Of a stretch of 64,000 nucleotides of DNA, positions 63,150 through 64,000 are shown one piece after another. The stretch covers positions 32,355-96,354 of the forward strand of contig JBFMFH010000007.1 of the NCBI GenBank assembly GCA_040752275.1, read 5' to 3'. Under the pieces are notes generated by a model. That model saw only the letters and a program-made list of their open reading frames with translations, searched no databases and was not told the origin of the DNA. Positions within the stretch are counted from its first letter, which is position 1; every line of letters starts with the position of its first letter. The position numbers were made by a program, and so were the translations under genes. This DNA comes from JBFMFH01 sp040752275 (GTDB lineage: Bacteria > Acidobacteriota > Vicinamibacteria > Vicinamibacterales > JAKQTR01).

Positions 63150-64000
63150 TCAATCACTACCATCAAGCAGCGGCGTTTTCTGACTCTTCGAGCGCCGCTT
63201 TCGGCGGACCGACGACGTCGTGCTCGGCTCACTGGCAATAGCCAGCGCTTCTTCTTTGGCCCGCTTGGCGTTGAGGTCGAGGAGGCGGGCGAGGACGTCG
63301 TCGCGGATGGCGTCGGGCCAGCGGTAGCGCCAGGGCTTGCGGCGGCGGGTGCGCTCGCCGGCGGTGTCGTCGTCATCGTCCTCGTAGTCGAGGATGAACT
63401 GGCACGTGGGGCGGATGTCGGTCCAGCCGTAGGCGTCGAGGACGGCGCGGTCCATGACGTCGTGCAGGTGGCGCAGACGCTCGATGTCGCGAACGACCTC
63501 GGCGGGGTCGCGTCCCGCGACGCCGGTGCCGTCGTGGTCGCGGTCGTGGAAGCGGTTGTAGGTCTTCGTCAGGCCTTCGTTGTTGCGCACCATCAGCGCG
63601 GCGCGGAAGTCGTAGTACTCTCGGCCGGCGGCCTCCAGCGCGGCCTCGATGGCGGGTTCGAGATCTGGGGCTTGCCCTGAGCGAGCCGAGCTTGCTGGAT
63701 CCCGGCTCGGCGAGTCGAAGGGAAACGGGAAGGTCTCGAAGCAGTCCGACGGGGTGTAACGGAGGTCGTCCTTCATAGACGAGCCGAAGGCACGGGTCCA
63801 GTACTCGTGGGGGCGTGACTGGCACGCGGCAAGGAGCGCCGCGCTCGCGGAGGCGATAACGACCAATTGTTCTGAGTAGTTCCCCACCCGGCTGCGCCGG
63901 ACCCGCATCGCGATGAAACGAGGTAAAGTGACGGCCGAGGCTGGACCAGAGGTCGGTTGTTCTATGGTGCTGAGAGCCCGCGGAGTAGTTGGACCCGGAG
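63150..64000 (-). CDS. drmMI: DISARM adenine methylase DrmMI-like protein, C-terminal part (start beyond window)
   Basis: The frame is open to the window edge without a start, so only the last 280 or so residues are seen. They carry LRYTPSDCFETFPFPFDS, GREYYDFRAALMVRNNEGLT, MDRAVLDAYGW and PWRYRWPDAIRDDVLARLLD. This is the typical end of large Eco57I-like N6-adenine methylases such as DrmMI. The catalytic NPPY motif would be outside. Given drmA-drmB-drmC-drmD nearby, DrmMI is the best call, but a type IIG or BREX-like methylase cannot be excluded. An in-frame palindromic insert lies at 63671-63725. Confidence 0.78.
   Translation of the reverse strand, partial: PGPTTPRALSTIEQPTSGPASAVTLPRFIAMRVRRSRVGNYSEQLVVIASASAALLAACQSRPHEYWTRAFGSSMKDDLRYTPSDCFETFPFPFDSPSRDPASSARSGQAPDLEPAIEAALEAAGREYYDFRAALMVRNNEGLTKTYNRFHDRDHDGTGVAGRDPAEVVRDIERLRHLHDVMDRAVLDAYGWTDIRPTCQFILDYEDDDDDTAGERTRRRKPWRYRWPDAIRDDVLARLLDLNAKRAKEEALAIASEPSTTSSVRRKRRSKSQKTPLLDGSD
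63671..63725. repeat. Imperfect palindromic element inside the methylase coding sequence
   Basis: The arms CCCTGAGCGAGCCGAGC and GCTCGGCGAGTCGAAGGG lie around a GGATCC-centred loop. The element encodes the in-frame stretch DSPSRDPASSARSGQAPDLE between two conserved methylase motifs. It resembles dispersed extragenic palindromes of soil bacteria, such as the one near 41480. Confidence 0.5.

Overview
The window is high-GC bacterial DNA with tightly packed operons. It carries flagellar genes, a bacterial microcompartment (BMC) operon, MoxR/DUF58/VWA operons, secreted TPR and WD40-like proteins and a DISARM defence locus. This mix and the codon use suggest an Acidobacteriota genome, probably Vicinamibacteria. 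That placement is an inference from gene content; no rRNA or other phylogenetic marker gene is present.

Layout. (1) 1-14003, minus strand: one long flagellar operon, flgB-flgC-fliE-fliF-fliG-fliH-fliI-fliJ-flgD-flgE-fliK-fliL-fliN-fliO-fliP-fliQ-fliR-flhB (flhB runs off the edge). A good sigma-54 type -24/-12 site (14064-14078) lies just upstream. fliM is absent and flgD is very short. (2) 14214-17896: regulatory genes beside the operon: a truncated receiver protein, an NtrC-type sigma-54 activator, a GGDEF diguanylate cyclase and a histidine kinase. (3) 18335-23978, minus strand: a BMC operon of the sugar-phosphate type, with an RpiB-DeoC fusion, two BMC-T shell proteins, one BMC-H, three EutN/BMC-P vertex proteins and a CoA-acylating aldehyde dehydrogenase. 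DeoC would release acetaldehyde in the lumen and the dehydrogenase would convert it to acetyl-CoA. (4) 24106-26277: an Uma2-type protein and an exported creatininase-RidA fusion. (5) 26561-38454, minus strand: MoxR ATPase, DUF58, two VWA membrane proteins, DUF4159, a caspase-like protein and a DUF4175-like protein. (6) 38883-45911, plus strand: secreted or lipoprotein genes mixed with decayed fragments (two Fic-derived, one beta-lactamase).

(7) 46047-64000: a defence island built on class 1 DISARM. Minus-strand drmC, drmB and drmA overlap by a few bases. They are followed upstream by a Fic gene, drmD (SWIM-SNF2 helicase), and at the window edge the C-terminal part of a DrmMI-like adenine methylase. 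About 6.5 kb of extra cargo separates drmD from the methylase: an unknown 266-aa protein, a three-Cys DUF5131 protein with its methyltransferase-like partner TcmP (frameshifted), a second Fic protein with its own AT-rich control region, and a 737-aa PIN-nuclease-like protein with a coiled coil and C-terminal membrane helices. A 439-bp direct repeat brackets drmC-drmB-drmA together with two upstream secreted-protein genes; its outer copy is a truncated Fic C-terminus.

Several intercistronic spacers of the BMC and MoxR operons hold heptanucleotide tandem arrays (GGGATTC, CTTCTGT, CAGGAGT types), usually just after a stop codon. This is the most striking structure not explained by genes.
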